Below the pieces are notes generated by a model that was given only the letters and a program-made list of their open reading frames with translations, did not search any database and had not been told where the DNA came from. The translations under genes and the position numbers were made by a program. 64,000 nucleotides of DNA from Aplectana chamaeleonis (taxonomy: Eukaryota; Nematoda; Chromadorea; Rhabditida; Cosmocercidae): the NCBI GenBank assembly GCA_029168955.1, contig JAPDOI010000040.1, positions 1,786,501 through 1,850,500 on the forward strand, read 5' to 3'. This document shows, piece by piece, positions 1 through 13,779 of the stretch (position 1 is its first letter; each line of letters begins with the position of its first letter).

Positions 1-776
1 TCAGCGTACTATTGATACGCTATGAGGTCGTGATCATTGATGCTCATAAGGGTTCGTTGCATTCCGTAGCCGGTCCAAGTGAGATATTTACTAATAGGAT
101 AGGCTTTCGACGTAGGATTCAGAATTTTCACTTTGCGGCTACAATTGTTTCTCTGAGAGGAGTTATAAGCGTTTTCCACGCTCCGCGGCAGACGCATCAT
201 GGCGTGTAATCCACGAGCCTTCGTCGCACTTTACTTGATACACCGATGTGACTTCTGCAAGAAAGGAATCATCTCATAGTGTGTTATAATGCTAAAATAT
301 GCTGAGTAGACGCTGCGCGCCGTCATATGCAAAGTCAGCGCCCCCGAGCTGTGACCGGCTGAATTGCGAGTTAAAGTGGGTTCTGCAGTGAGAAATGAGG
401 TCGCAGCTTCGAATCCCTGCAGCACCCGAAATTTCCGCACACTTGTAAAATACTCGTTTCCATCACACCTAAAGTGTAGGTCATTGTGAAAAAAATCTTC
501 AAAACGAATCTTCTCACAATGAGAACAACGAATCAAGTGAACATTTGAATAACCATCAAAATCGCATAATAATCCCTACCAATTGAGGAGGGAAACAGTA
601 CTGAAGCGGGGTTTCAGGCTGTCCTGGATAGTTTTCACGATGCTGCCCTGCCGCGCACCAAGAATAAACGAGAAAATCCTTGAATCTTTGAGCACAAAAT
701 TGAAGTACACAAAGAGATAACAATCGATTGATTCACGTGGGTATAAGGAGTTGTTCACGTCATTGACATAACGCGG
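1..776. other. No gene seen
   Basis: Only short overlapping ORFs on both strands, with no recognisable domain. A tRNA-like B-box segment near 387-410 (TTCGAATCCCTGCAG) lacks a matching cloverleaf, so it is treated as a possible tRNA-derived relic rather than a tRNA gene. Confidence 0.5.
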
Positions 777-1576
777 CTTAATCGGTTGGCTTTTCGCCCT
801 GACGCGATTCCGCATCTTCACCGAGGTGTGCCGTCCTAGTAGTCAGCCGTGTCCATTTTTCACGGTCTTCAGCTGGTGAACACACATTCCATCCAGCTGT
901 CACTATTCCATTTCCTGCGAAACGAAACATCGCGCCTGAACTGTCTTTCGATGCCACGAGTGACTTTAAATCCTCTTGCCCCAACCACATCCGTCCAGAA
1001 CTTTCGCCTACGCCCAGGTGTACGTTTCCAGACAGGATTTGGAAGCATTTTTAAAGCGTGTTGTACGAGACGATCCGGCGTTCTTCTTAATATATGCCCG
1101 AGAGCGGTCAGAAGTCGACTTTCCATTGCTGCTTAGGATAGCGTTAGGAGATGCACGGCACCTCCCTCGTGTCGAAGCGTTGATGTACTGCGTCGATTTC
1201 CTTGTAAAGGTCTTCGTTATATGGCATACTTTACGCGACCAGAAATATCCAAGCAAACGCCTAAAAAGCTGCCTCTCCGTGCAATCCAACCTTACCTTTC
1301 CATCTGCGTTTTCAGAACGCCTTATCTCCGATCCGTACATCATGATAGGGCGAATAGCGGATAGGTAGACCAGCGCAACTTGACTTCCTTCGCGATGGTG
1401 GTAGACCACAAACACTGGTTAGAAGAAGAATTGAATGCAGCAGACGTGGCTTTCGCACATCGTTGTCGAATATCCGCTGCATACGCTACCATCGTTCTTC
1501 AGCAAACAGCCCCAGCCTTAGAAATCGTCCACCAGTTCGATACGTTGTCCGTCCACACAAACTCCAGTTGAAGGCC
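777..1576 (-). mobile_element. RTE-clade non-LTR retrotransposon, 5'-truncated copy
   Basis: This stretch matches, on the minus strand, the 3' 0.8 kb of the fuller RTE copies at 11474-14803 and 41807-45073. It ends in the same 3' sequence (the reverse complement of CTTAATCGGTTGGC). Similarity stops sharply at 1576, where the other copies continue into reverse transcriptase, which is the usual 5' truncation of target-primed retrotransposons. It encodes only the C-terminal part of the protein, including the segment HILRRTPDRLVQHALKMLPN (869-1126 frame). Many small insertions relative to the other copies break all frames. No clear target-site duplication was seen. The copy is inactive. Confidence 0.9.
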
Positions 1577-4500
1577 AATCGTGTGCATGATATGAGAAAA
1601 CATGCGCTTGTACTTAGACTTGAATGGCGAGTGAAATTGTTAGAGGAATTAGGTTGGAGTGAACTCGGGCGGACTAATAAGATCGTAGATCGATATTGAT
1701 TGGGAAATCGCGGCATCGAAAAAAGTGGGGCTGATTTGGCACAAATGCAACAAACACATAGTGTTTCTTCTCAAAAAGCTCTTTTTTGTTGAACTACTGT
1801 AGGTTGTAGTAGCCAAAATACCATATTTTTTAATCTTGCCTACTATAATCAGCTGGAGTGTCGAAAAAGAACGTTACATTTTCGGGTTCAGCGCCCCGAA
1901 TAACCGCCCAATACGACCTATTGGGCGAAGAAAAGATCACCTTCATGGCCCCACGCGAATTAAGTAAACTCGATCCCATTTTGGGAGTCCAAAGTTCGAA
2001 TTTTTTTGCTCAGGTTTGTCCAGGAGGGGTTATAGCGGGGTGCTGATCACGAATATAAGAAATCCGATTACGGTTTCTCGGAAGATTTCTGTTGGTTTCG
2101 GTGGAGTACAATGTCATTTTTCTAGAAATCTATATATAGAAAAGCTCATACCTCCGTTCAGAAGAAACGATTCGCAGCTGCAATGTTAAATTTCAAATTG
2201 TACGTCGAAAATTGATCCTGGAAACGCATATTTCATTCCGGAATGACCACGGCATGTAATGATCCTTCCCTTGTCAGTGTAAAACTTGAGTTTTTCCATA
2301 GCCGAACTCAGAGTTGTAGGCAACACAAAAAGACGAAAAAGTAATTGCAGCAGTATGACAAACTCCTCTAGATCGAGAACAATTTACCCAGGCGCAATGT
2401 TCGCAATACAATGTGATTGTCGATTCCTTTCCCAAAAACCATTTCTGTGAATTCAGAGTAGTATATGGCTAGGAAAGCTGTCGAAAAGCACTACGCTAGA
2501 TCAAATTAACCAAACTTTAGCATTACTTCAGCACCTGTGCTCATTTAGTCAGGATCTTGATTTCCTTTCTACGCGTTTGCTTTGTGCAACATTACTCAAC
2601 TGTCATTTTGCCTTTGGAGCAAGCATATTCTTACCCATCGCGACGGCTGCCTTAGCAAAAAACCGGGTTCCACACGGGAAGAAATTTGGAGAAGTCACAG
2701 AGACGAAATTCACGAAACCGTACCCAGGAGCCACACACTACAGCGAAGCGTAGGGACAGAACCTCATGTAAACAGGACTCTGGTCCCTCCAGGTCTTTTG
2801 GGTGCAGCCAGCCGTCTACCTCTGCGTCCATCACACAGACTCTGAATTGAGATGTGGTCAAAGCTTAGGTCAGTTTCTGGCTTATGAATCTTGCCGTAGA
2901 CACACTGAAAGCGCCAAGGATTCTCCCCAGAGATGGTTCATTCCTAAATCTAAAAAGTATTGTTTGATTTGTTGTTTAGCCAAGCTGACTCCGAAAGCAG
3001 CAAGCTTAAGAAGGGTACTTTCCTTTCCCGTCAGAGTTGGCCGACTGGCTGTCTCCATCCGCTCCATGCTCATCAGAAACGTGGCATACGAGTGTAGAAG
3101 ATGCACCTTACGGCTCCCGTCACAGCCGGCCGAAGGCCGGGAATCTGCTATCCTCTTCCAGCCTTACAAGAGACGACCCACTCCGGGGAAGGAGACGCCC
3201 TGAGAAGAAGAAGTTCTTCTGAGTGTTGTGGGGGATGGATAGGGTGTAACGTAATCTAAGTTCGGTTTTCCTAAAGGGCCTTCCGATAATCCAGAAAAAA
3301 AAAAGAAAAAATCGTTTGAAACTACCTGTAACCCCCCTTCTCGGAGCAACTGGAGTGAGTTCATATGCTTTGCACACATTTAGTTACAATAAAATTGCCC
3401 TATACAAAGGTTTGACGGTTTGATTCTGGCCCATTCGTGAAAAATAAGCCGTTTTCGAGCTCAGTGTACATTCCATTCCTCGTATCACTTGATTGAAGTT
3501 GCCACAAAGCACAACGCAGGGATGGTCGAGAAGGATAACGATTACTATTGTGCTAAATTATCATCATGGCCTCAGTTTTCATTTTCACGATGCCACAATC
3601 CAGTTCCTAATAATACATCTGCTGATCCTTGTTGAAAACTACTAAACTTGGCTCAAGTCACGCAGAAAATTTTTTCCGATTGTCCTGGAGTTCTAGGAGA
3701 TATGGCGAAATAGTATATGGCAAAAAAAAGGCTAAAGAAAATCTCAATATTGAATCCAAATAAAGCAGATTGAGGTAGATGGGTGCTAGATATAGTAGCC
3801 AGCTAATTTTTCCTTCTACAAGAAAAAACCTAAGCACACAGTATGGTGGACAGTTGAATAGAATGCACCCGCTATAATTTTCATGTTCTTCCAATTTTTT
3901 CGCTCTACCGGATGGTCCTTTAGGAAAAGCCGAACAAAGATTATTGTTACTCTATCCATCCCCACAACTCTCAGAAGAACTTTTTCAGAAGAATGTCTCC
4001 TTCCCCAGGGAGCCATCCCTTGCACTAATGATCCTGCGCCGTCCTTTGCCGCCTAAGCTCACTTCATGCCAATCCATTATGCAAGCGTGCGGCCGGCTCA
4101 GTCCACGGCCAAAACGAAGGATTTCCCAACTCAGTAAACGATTGCATTGCATACGTATCGACCGGGACTCAACTGCATCAGGACGGACCATGTGGTCTTG
4201 TTTCCGCTATATTGGGGGGACTTTTGGACCAAAGCAGACAATGTATTACATGCGTATCGACCAGGACAGCCACGCACAGCGCATGCGTTCTCAGTCCTGC
4301 CAGAACGGGATGGATATTTTGCTCCTGATTCGCATGATGTAGATGCTTTCTGACCGGAGCTGGCTACTGCCGATCGGTCGATTTTGAAGGGAATACACGG
4401 AGTCCATCTGCGTTCCTCCACCAGCCCACCCGACAACATTGTGTTTTGCACGCATATACGACTTACAGAGCACACACTCACTGAGCGAACGCGCTGCGGT

Positions 4501-5496
4501 CCGGTCTTAAGAGTCCGCAGCCGTCTGCATCCCACCCACAAAGAGCGAAGGTTTCTAGCGAGTTTCTCATGTGAAATGGGCGGCGCACTCTTGTGGCTGG
4601 CTGCAGCCGTCTGAATCCCACTGCATCCATGACTATCGTTTGCCTGCGCTCTGCACCGAGCTTCAATCGCGTAGTACCCTATTGCATTTTCCCTGTCTCC
4701 CTTGTTATTAATTTGCATGTTTCGCTGAGGAAAACGGACAGCGCAGGACAGCCGGTGACGATGTACTGAACGCCGGCCGCGGACGCCCTTTCACTGCCCG
4801 GAGTCCGACGGCGGGATCAGTTAGAGCAGCCAGTATTTCGAGATGAGAGCCCAGTGTGCTGCATTCTCACCTTTTTTGAAGCTGGAACAGGCAACTCAGA
4901 CATTCGGAGCGTTGAACTTTGGGGAAAAATGATTTCGAGGTGGAATTACTGAGGCTATTTTGTCGACTAGTTGAACTAATGAGGAAGAACATAATGCGTT
5001 TGAACTGCTGGGCTTATCGCCTCGCCGCGTTTTGCATCGCGTGCGCAGTGCCGACAGACAAAGGCTCCGACGCGCAACGTTGAACGCCAAAATCAAACCA
5101 GCGACACCAACGAGTCGTCTCGAGGTGGAGTTGAACCGATTCATTTCATTGTCGAGTGTGTTAACTTCTCAGGCTCTGCCAACAAGTTGAGCGGGGGTGA
5201 GAGGGCCTGCACTTGGCAGCTCCTGCACACCATCACGGTTGCTCTATCATTGGGGAGCAGGCAAGCGGCAGAACATTCACACTTTGATTGATTTTTGGCT
5301 AGCACAGAAAGTGCACACCTGATTAGGGCCAGGTAGGGTCAGGTATCATTGAAACTACACATTCAGCCGTAGGGAGAAACTAGATGAAATTGGTATGAGG
5401 ACCATGCAGGAAATTGATTTGAAATTCCCTCCAATCATCACTTCACTGTTTCAACTTCGGTGGAAATCCTTATCAACTACCGAGCAATTTCCATTG
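1577..5496. other. Unassigned non-coding stretch
   Basis: Contains only short ORFs. The longest are 131-133 codons (2802-3203 plus, 3944-4342 plus) and 195 codons (4131-4718 minus), all without a recognised motif and with overlapping ORFs on the opposite strand. At 4145-4270 and 4450 there are copies of a CGTATCGACC-type motif that also occurs inside the MITE at 39821-40402, so part of 4.1-4.7 kb may be another decayed transposon. No gene is supported. Confidence 0.45.
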
Positions 5497-6004
5497 AACC
5501 CCCGTCGGGCTTCGTCGAAAAACCTGTTGAGTCCGACTGAGTCCGGAATGAGCCCGGGGTGGAAAAACCTGCTGGAGTCCGACTGAGTCCGGTTGCCCCC
5601 AGCGCCAACCACTTCACTCTGCGAAACACGCAATCGATAGTCAGCGGCAGCGGTGCGCATTGGGGCAGAGCGCACACGACGAGAAGGCAGCGAGATGCGG
5701 CGGGACTCGGCAGGTCGCAGTCGGCCAAAAAAATGCACCCAAATTACGTGAGAAACTCCTATATCCCCTGACCGGGTGGGGGTGAGGATGATTTCGGTGG
5801 GACTCCAGTGGGACTCAGTCAGGTGCATTGACCCCGCCCTTGTACGCATGAGAGACCATCAGTATCGATCGAGGGATTGCGGTGGGCATCAGACTGTCAT
5901 GATCCGGACTCAGCGGGTTGATTTTTGCACCCGTCTTCCACGAATTCGATGCGTAATCGACCCGGTGGGACTCAGTGAGATTCACCGACTATGAGCGCGG
6001 GGCC
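5497..6004. mobile_element. PIF/Harbinger-like MITE, old copy
   Basis: About 508 bp that aligns end to end, in direct orientation, with the MITE at 46045-46546. Shared internal blocks include TGAGTCCGGTTGCCCCCAGC and CCCGCCCTTGTACGCATGAG. The right end (GGGGCC before TAA) keeps the family terminus. The left end is mutated (AACCCCCGTC instead of GGCCCCCGTC), and the flanking trinucleotides no longer match. Non-coding. Superfamily assignment follows the better-preserved sister copy with a TTA duplication. Confidence 0.75.
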
Positions 6005-9000
6005 TAACGGGGAAATGGCTGCTGATTTCCAGTGTGGACATTTGTTCAACAGATTTTCCACGGTAGTTAGTGAACGTTCCGAATGTCGGAGAATGCACGT
6101 ATAGATTGCACGACTTTATGATATCTATTCAATTCGTGGTGGGCTGTTCTCAGCTACTGTCACTGAAAATTTATATTTGAGCTGCTGACGAATTTGATGG
6201 AAAAGAGCAAACCTCATGGAAGAGCAGGAGAGAGAAGTTTATCAAAGACAATGTAAGTTTACAGCGAACGTAGAGCATTTACTCTCTCAATTGAAACCTG
6301 ATGGAAATAGGAGCGGAGAGGTCTTGTCATGGCTGCAGCAGCTATAAGGAGATATCGACATGATGATCAACCGCTCCGTCCCTCATTCCGCCCTGGAAGG
6401 GAGAGAGACTGTACAGTCGGCACTGGTCGCACTGATACTTCGCGGTCCTTATGGTGTGTTGGCCCAAACTGGTCTTGCACATATGGTTTGCGTTTTCGAT
6501 TTTAGTCCGATGCATGGACCAGGCGGCTGGCCCGCGCATGGTTAGCGGCCCCACTTGGCGATGGGGTTTCGTTACTTTTGAGGTGATCTACCTTCACAGC
6601 CCCGTTCCATTCATCAGACTAAAATTACCACTCAAACTCTACACTCCGTTCCATAAATATGCTAACACCCTAGAAATTTAAGTTTTCTGAAAGTCGCATG
6701 AAGGTCTGAGTTACAAAAACGTCACCACTGTTTTTGCAACCCTGGAAACCGTAGCTAAGCTAATGGTTAGCCTCTTTGCCCGTATTTTACACACCTACGG
6801 GACCTGGACATAATTTTCGACCACGTTCCATAAATATACGAACACATGCAGAATCTTGCTTTTCTCCACGGATTTCTCAGGGCAGACTTCCATTTCACGC
6901 TCGATTCTTTTCGCAGACCAGCCGTTAATAGGCAGCATCCAATCATGCATTGCTGGTCAATCAGGAACTCACCGCTGCCCTGCATTTTATCAGTTCTGCA
7001 AATTTCTGACTCTCTCATAGAACGCATGCAAGTATGGGTCAATATTGTGGCCGACCGGACTCCACGTTTCAGAAGGGAGAGTTTTTTTTGAGCGGCAGGA
7101 AGGCGCTCAACTCCCGTGACTTTTCCAGATCCTCCATGAAACCACTTTAAAACAAGGTGTTCCATGTTCCATCCACAGCGACTGCACTTGCGATGCAGAC
7201 AAGGGATTCGGTCAAGACAGCTCTTCGGAGGAGCATCGCTTAAGAATCGCTGGGTCCCCGATCCACTCGCCTCAATGTGGGCGAGAATTGGAACAGAATT
7301 CACTCTTTGGGTTGAATTCAATTAGGAGCCCTCTAATTTTGCGAAAGGATTCCAATTCATATTTGCCTTACAGGAAAATACTTATTCTGAATTGAGCTGA
7401 CTCAAAACAAATAGTACTGAAGTGACTTGAAGAAGGAAAGGAACCCGCCTTCCTGGTTGGAGTTCACCAATGAAGGAAGCGCAGTGGTCAAAGCGACATA
7501 CCGCAGTGGCGGTATGGTCAGTGGTGTACTTCTCCGAGAGATTGAAGAGTGGGCCTCGTGGAGTAGCTAAGGGGTTTTGTGAAGTTACCTTGCACCGTTT
7601 CTCTGCCATAGGGCCGTAAGTGATTCTGTTATGCCCAGGACAGCCCCATCATCCACTTCTGCCGCCCTATCATGTCGTGGCTGAGACGGAAAACTTCGCT
7701 CTTTTATTTTTGTCCCGCCGTCATTTTCGAACTTGAACTCTATAGAAAACATGTGGGGTACCACTATGAACAAATCATGCAAATGGAAGGAGGTACAGCG
7801 GAGTGTTTAAGACTCACAATTTTCGATACCTAGAGCAGTCACGATCCAAATCCTGCTGGCAAAGGCAGTGTTCACGATGAAAATTGTTTTTGTTTTCCAC
7901 CTGTCTTGAAAACAGCCGTATACTGATTCCAATGATGTCTCTGAAATCATTACAAGACCTTTTGGGAACGGAGTTATGGTCCCTCAAAAAATTGAGCTAA
8001 AAGGGAAACATAGTAGACAGGTTGTCCCGAAGCTTGTAACACCGTCTTTTTGCAGCTGATGTATACCGGGACTTCAGCCCGAGTAAAGAGAGAAGCTGAG
8101 AATGGAAGGAAAGAACGGGTCGAATGACTGGAAATCATCGCTCATCTCACGATCTTGAGCATTCATTTATTTACGTCGGTAGGCCTGTGATGCCCTTTGA
8201 GGTTTGCATTGCGCTCGAAATGGCCGCGCTTCAGCGGGCTCTTTTAGACTTTTCCTCGCTCGTTTTCGCTGCGTTCTTTCGACGTCAGCGTTACATTGTG
8301 CCCCTCCATTACCCATTCCTAGTGGAAACTGAAACACATTTTTTATGGCTGAACACTGCCTTTAAAATTTTCTTCCACTGACTAGCTAATAGAGATGCCT
8401 TATTTACCTGTAATTGAACACCCGGTGTATTATTTTTCCACCTCCCACTAAAAGAAGGTTCTATCAGGTTAGGGATTCAGAAAAGAGGGGAAGGCTCTAA
8501 TTTCAACCGAGAATTCAAGAGTGAACATTTATTTATTTATTTATTTGTTGTAGCCTATGGCAAATAAAATCGTCAGCGAAAAAAACAGAGCAATAGTAAA
8601 AAACATGATTGGTGGGAAGACAGCAGAATAAGCCTATAAATTGGTAGCCGAAAGGAGCAGCAGAATTTCCGCAGTAAGCCAAGTGCTATTAATGAAATAA
8701 GTCTGAATGATATATTGACTTATATGTCAGAAATTTATTAATCCCACCAATAGTGCTGACCCACTTGACCACCAATAAGATCTACTACCGCCTAAGCATG
8801 CGCTTGGATATCCATATCCGAGCGGGCTCTGTACCTCAGAGCCCTTTCAAACTTAGATACTTCCAGTTTATGCGGGCAGTGAAAGTCTAGTAGGCAAATC
8901 AAAATGAATAACAATCCCGCAGGCCTTGGAAGGAACGAACAACAACTTCAGTTAAAAGTTGCTCCTCAGTCGCAGTCATAACCCCATTGAGGTGTACAGA

Positions 9001-11473
9001 CATCGGTGGAACTACAGGATTGCCGCCGTTGGTGAACTCCTTCTCGCCTGCGCCTCTGGCTCACTCTGCCCTTACGCAGTTGTAATACGTTACGACCACT
9101 ACCCTCCAGAATCTTCCAGGTGTGTTGTGTGGAAGTGTCCAGGAAACTGCGATTTCGGGGCTGTTCATTATATTTATGGAACGGAGTGTATGTTATGACA
9201 AATGCGCATCGAGTTTGCGCCAATACTCAACAGGGAACATGCCAGCCATAAATTGCTAACAGAACTGGCTGGTCACAATGTGTGAACGCTCTGCATATAT
9301 TTTGAATGTCGATCAATAGCCGGCATGAAATGTTATCATTTGGCTAAGCTGGCGTGACATGTTTAGAATACCACAAAACCACCAGGAAAAGTTTGAAAAA
9401 CTTTAGAAGTCCCTACTAGCGATAGATTTGTACGATGCTCTGACAATGAGGTTGGTGGACCGCCGGCCAGCTGGTTGCCGAGCAAAAGCCATAACCGCTG
9501 TCCGACAGTCCTAACCGGCGAACAAGACACTGCTAGCGGTCCGCCAAGGGGACCGTCTCTTGACTTCTACCTGGCATCCCACGGTTGAGCAATCCCGGTT
9601 GCCAGCGGTCCGTCACGACGCTGGAGGATCGCGCTATGGCAGTCTCACTGGCTTTTACCTGGCTACCTGTTGGTAATCTCACTGCCATGGTACGCACGTC
9701 TCTTGACGGACCTCCTGTTGGTTTTTATCTGACTTTTTCTGTTGTACGGTAAATTGTTCGCGAGAGGACAGCCGGCTGGTAACACGACCTTACCGCCCGG
9801 TTGCAGGCCGGCTATTAGCCAGCCATCCACACTCTTGACATCAATTTTCAGCCAGCTCAATACCGGCAACTGCAATCCCAGAAGTTGTCGTAAAACACAT
9901 TTATTAATAACAATAATTAACACAGATTTAGGTCTTAGCGCAATAACAAACGATAATTGATAAGTACGGCAACAAAAAGAAAAAGCAAACGATTTGACGC
10001 TCTGAACAACTTTAATAATAATTAACAAAGGCGCCAAAAACAAATGATCTGACACGCAATTAGGGCAGCACTTTGGTCGCAACTGTAGATACTGTAACGA
10101 GAACGCGGAGATTGTTCGAGCCCTCAGCAGTGGTAACTTTGGCGAAATGTCCTCATTGCTTCTCGACCTCTTCTCTTCGAGATTGTGGGTCTCCAGTTAG
10201 GATGCTTTTTCTTCAGCAAAAAAACAATGTGCCCAAAGTGCGAAAGATTACATAAGGTTGCTCTAACTCGTGTTCTGAAGACAAGAAGCTTACAGATGCC
10301 GGCAAACAAGTAGAAGGTTTCTTTCTCGTTCTTCATATAGTTGCACGCCCGCACATCGCACCTAGAATGGTAATGACGCAGCGGCTCCTACATATTATAG
10401 GCAAATAGGCTATCAGCTAAAAGACGGTGATCTAATTTAGAGCGCGCGTTGCAACGATTGAAATAATTCCTGATTTCCAGAACACCCTTTTCTCATACAG
10501 TGCTTCGTCTTCTGCCTAACGCTGGTGGTCGTCCGGGCCCCAGACTGACGAAGAAGCTAGAAAAGATGAATGTTGTTTTAAACAAGGTGACGGCACAAGG
10601 CAAGTTCTTCAACGCTTCTATCCTTCCCGTTTTGCGACTCGCTCGAATCGAGAACCCTAAATTTCGTTGGTAGGCGATTTTTATCTGAAGGACTAGAGAA
10701 TAAGGGAAGAGCCAAAAAATTAACAGAATACAGAGGCACTCGACGAACCTACATCAAGGTATGACGATAAAGATCGCTAATTTTTTTGAAATATACTCGA
10801 CCCCTTTTTCGAACACTGCATGGTGGCTACCTCTAGTAGATCCGTCTGAAAGAGAGAAATTTATTAGAATGTAAAAATGATCAGCTTAGTCAGTTCCTAC
10901 CTCGTTAAATGGCATTTGTTCTTAGCCTCAATCGTCGGCGCAGTTTCTGACAGACATGGATGTAGAACTTTCGCCCTGCTCGCTGTGACGCTTTGCTACG
11001 ATTGATCGGCTCAGTTTCGACATAGCACTTTGAATGCCATCTATACAATGGAATTTTCTTTAGTATCCTGTTTTCGGTAATGCGATCCACCGATGAGGTA
11101 GTTTTTGTTATCATGTTCACGACTAAGCAGTGAACATGGTATGGGATTCGAGTTACCAACTCAATGCTCCGTAATACTGATTTAGGTAAATAGTTTACTC
11201 ACCTGAGCTGGTGAGCGTACAGTCCAACCGCCTGGCCAATGTGATTTACATTCAGTTCCTAATTTGAAAATCTAGTTATAGGCGGAGAAACTCTTGTCAT
11301 AATTTCAGTGCGTTCTGTGTTCGAACTATCACTGGAGCCGTTTTCATTATTTAACTTCAAAAATCATGTATTCTGGCCCGTATGCATTCTCATCTCCAGT
11401 CGGAAATGGAAAGGCTGCTGTTTAGCATTTAAGAACAGAACTGAAAAAGGAGAAAAAATTGGAGGCATTATTT
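6005..11473. other. Unassigned non-coding stretch with minor repeats
   Basis: No gene recognised. Short ORFs only; the longest is 184 codons at 6767-7321 minus, without a motif. The phrase CGTTCCATAAATAT recurs at about 6650 and 6825, and inverted at about 9170, suggesting decayed TIR repeats. The 9.43-9.85 kb part is GC-rich with repeated GGTCCGCC and GCCGGC motifs. A tRNA-like A-box phrase occurs near 7470 and another on the minus strand near 11220; neither forms a full tRNA. Confidence 0.45.
8528..8549. repeat. (TTTA)n simple repeat
   Basis: About five tandem copies of the tetranucleotide TTTA. A simple sequence repeat of no evident function. Confidence 0.9.
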
Positions 11474-12117
11474 TGACTTACTTTGACTTAATCGGTTGGC
11501 TTTCGCCTGACGCGGTCATTCCGCATCTTCACCGAGGTGTGCCAAATACAGTAGTCAGCCGTGTCCATTTTTCACGGTCTTCAGCCACAATTTGAACACA
11601 TTCCATCCAGCTGTCCACTATTCCATTTCCTGCGAAACGAAACATCGCGCCTGAACTGTCTTTCGATGCCGAGTGACTTTCAAATCCTCTTTAACCACAT
11701 CCGTCCAGAACTTTCGCCTACGCCCAGGTGGCCGTTTCCAGACCGGATTTGGAAGCATTTTTAAAGCGTGTTGTACGAGACGATCCGGCGTTCTTCTTAG
11801 TATATGCCCGGAGCAGTCGAAGTCGACTTTCTCCATTGCTGCTTGAGATGGCGTTAGGAGATGCTGGCACCTCCTCGTGTCAAGCGTTGATGTACTGCGT
11901 CGATTTCCTTGTAAAGGTCTTCGTTATGGCATACACGCGGCCAGAAGTATCCAAGCAAACGCCTAAAAGCTTCCTCTCCGTGCAATCCAACCTTTCCATC
12001 TGCGTTTTCGGTGCTGCCCACGTCTCCGATCCGTACATCATGACAGGGCGAATAGCGGATGGAAGTAGACGCGCAACTTGACTTCCTTCGCGATGGTGGT
12101 AGACCACAAACACTTGG

Positions 12118-13186
12118 TTAGAAGAATTGAATGCAGACGTAGCTTCCGCATCGTTGTCGAATATCCGCTGCATAACTACCATCGTTCTTCAGCAAACAGC
12201 CCAAATAACAGAAATCGTCCACCAGTTCGATACGTTGTCCGTCCACACAAACTCCAGTTGAAGGCCTCTGAGAGACCCACATCTGCTTGCATTTGTCGGG
12301 ACGAAGACGAAGTCCATAGGCTGCGGCATACTTCGAAACGAGGTTCACAATCCTTTTGCAGTTTTGCGTTGTCTTCAGCGAATAACGCAATGTCGTCGGC
12401 GTACTCCAGGTCGACAAGGGAGCGTCCTGATGGTGTTAGGATCACATCCGCAGGAAACTGTTCTGCAACTCTGCGCATGATGTCATCAACGGCGAAGTTG
12501 AAAAGAAAAGGTCCTGCCACGGCTCCTTGCCTTACTCTTGTTTTCACCTCGAAAGCTGACGTAAATCCGACAGGTATACAAACTGCTGCTGTTGTACCTC
12601 TGCTCATGTCCTCGATTAACCGAACATACTTTTCGGGGACTCCATCTGCTCGCAGAGCGTTGAGCAATCGATCACGATGAGGAGAGTCGAACGCGGCTTC
12701 AAAGTCCAAAAAGCAAGCTGTAATGGCTTCGAAAACCGCTGCCACGATTCAGTTACTCTTCTCACGACGAACACTTGGTCGATGGTCGATCTTTTGGAGT
12801 CCGAAAACCGGCTTGCTCATCTCTGGTCGTTCCGCACGATGTTTGATAAAGTCGCTCGAGAATGATACGTTCTAAAACCTTGTACATGACACGAAGTAGA
12901 GAGATTCCTCTGTAGTTCTTAGGATCCGTGACGGATATAGCTTCTTGTGAAGAGGTACGATGATCGCATGTCTCCACGAATCGGGTATCCTTTCGCTCAT
13001 CCATATGGCACGGATGGTGTTGGTCATTTCCACACGAATCCCAGACGGAGGAAGAGCTTTCAGCATTTCAGCAGTGATGTTGTCATCTCCACCTGCCTTT
13101 CCATTCTTCATTTTCCGGACACAATCCAAAACTTCCAGACTCAGTCGGCGGTTCCTCACTGACATCGTAATGTGCTCTCTGAACAT
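12118..13186 (-). pseudogene. RTE reverse transcriptase domain (broken)
   Basis: Minus-strand reverse transcriptase remnants in family order: KMKNGKAGGDDNITAEMLKA (12872-13186 frame); DPKNYRGISLL; DEQAGF near 12820; then a long frame at 12176-12745 holding motif A (CFLDFEAAFDS), motif B (VRQGAVAGPFLFN) and the catalytic YADD box in LEYADDIALFAE; then YLGCLLKNDGSY. The catalytic aspartates are still visible. Frameshifts before and after the 190-codon core make the copy non-functional. Downstream, 11618-11836 encodes the C-terminal HILRRTPDRLVQHALKMLPN segment. Confidence 0.92.
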
Positions 13187-13779
13187 GCGGGAGCTCAGGT
13201 ACTGATGGCGCTGGACGATTCAGTAGTGAACTGGCGAAGTAATCCTTCCATATTGACGGCGTCGCGTCACCAACTGCAACTCCATTGGTAGTGTTCAAGA
13301 CAGGAGAACATCTCTTCATCTTCCCGCTATACTGTCACCCAGCAACGTGTAGGCTTTCTTCGGATTCTTCTCCTCCCAACCTTCTCTCGAACTCCCTTAG
13401 CTCTACACATCCCTCTCGTTCGCGGTCACTTTGAAGCTATGACGCAACTTCCTCCTCGAACGCTTCTCCTCCCACGAAGTTTCCTGCAGTTCGGAGAGCA
13501 CATACTCTGTTAGCGGTAGATGTTGTTTCTTCTGAGACGTAGGCGAACTTCTTCTTAGGCTGTACAACCGGGGAGTGCCTCTTTCGAAGCGTCCTGGATG
13601 CACTTGACAAAAAGAATCCGCGTCGCAAAGTTTCTTGCTAACTTAGTCCGTGCTCCGATGTGAATAGAAACGCGTTGTCGGAAATTCCTTCTGCACTCTT
13701 CATCTCTGAGACTTGTCATCATCAAATCCTCTGGAGAGGCTGAGCCCTCGCTTCCTCTCACTTGAATCCTCATGAGTAG

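Noticed and set aside
337..430. tRNA gene with B box TTCGAATCC
   Set aside because: No acceptor stem, D arm or anticodon arm can be placed; at most a tRNA-derived relic. Similar A-box-like phrases at about 7470 and 11220 also lack the rest of a tRNA.
4131..4718. 195-codon minus-strand ORF
   Set aside because: No motif, overlaps several plus-strand ORFs, and lies in sequence with MITE-like motifs.
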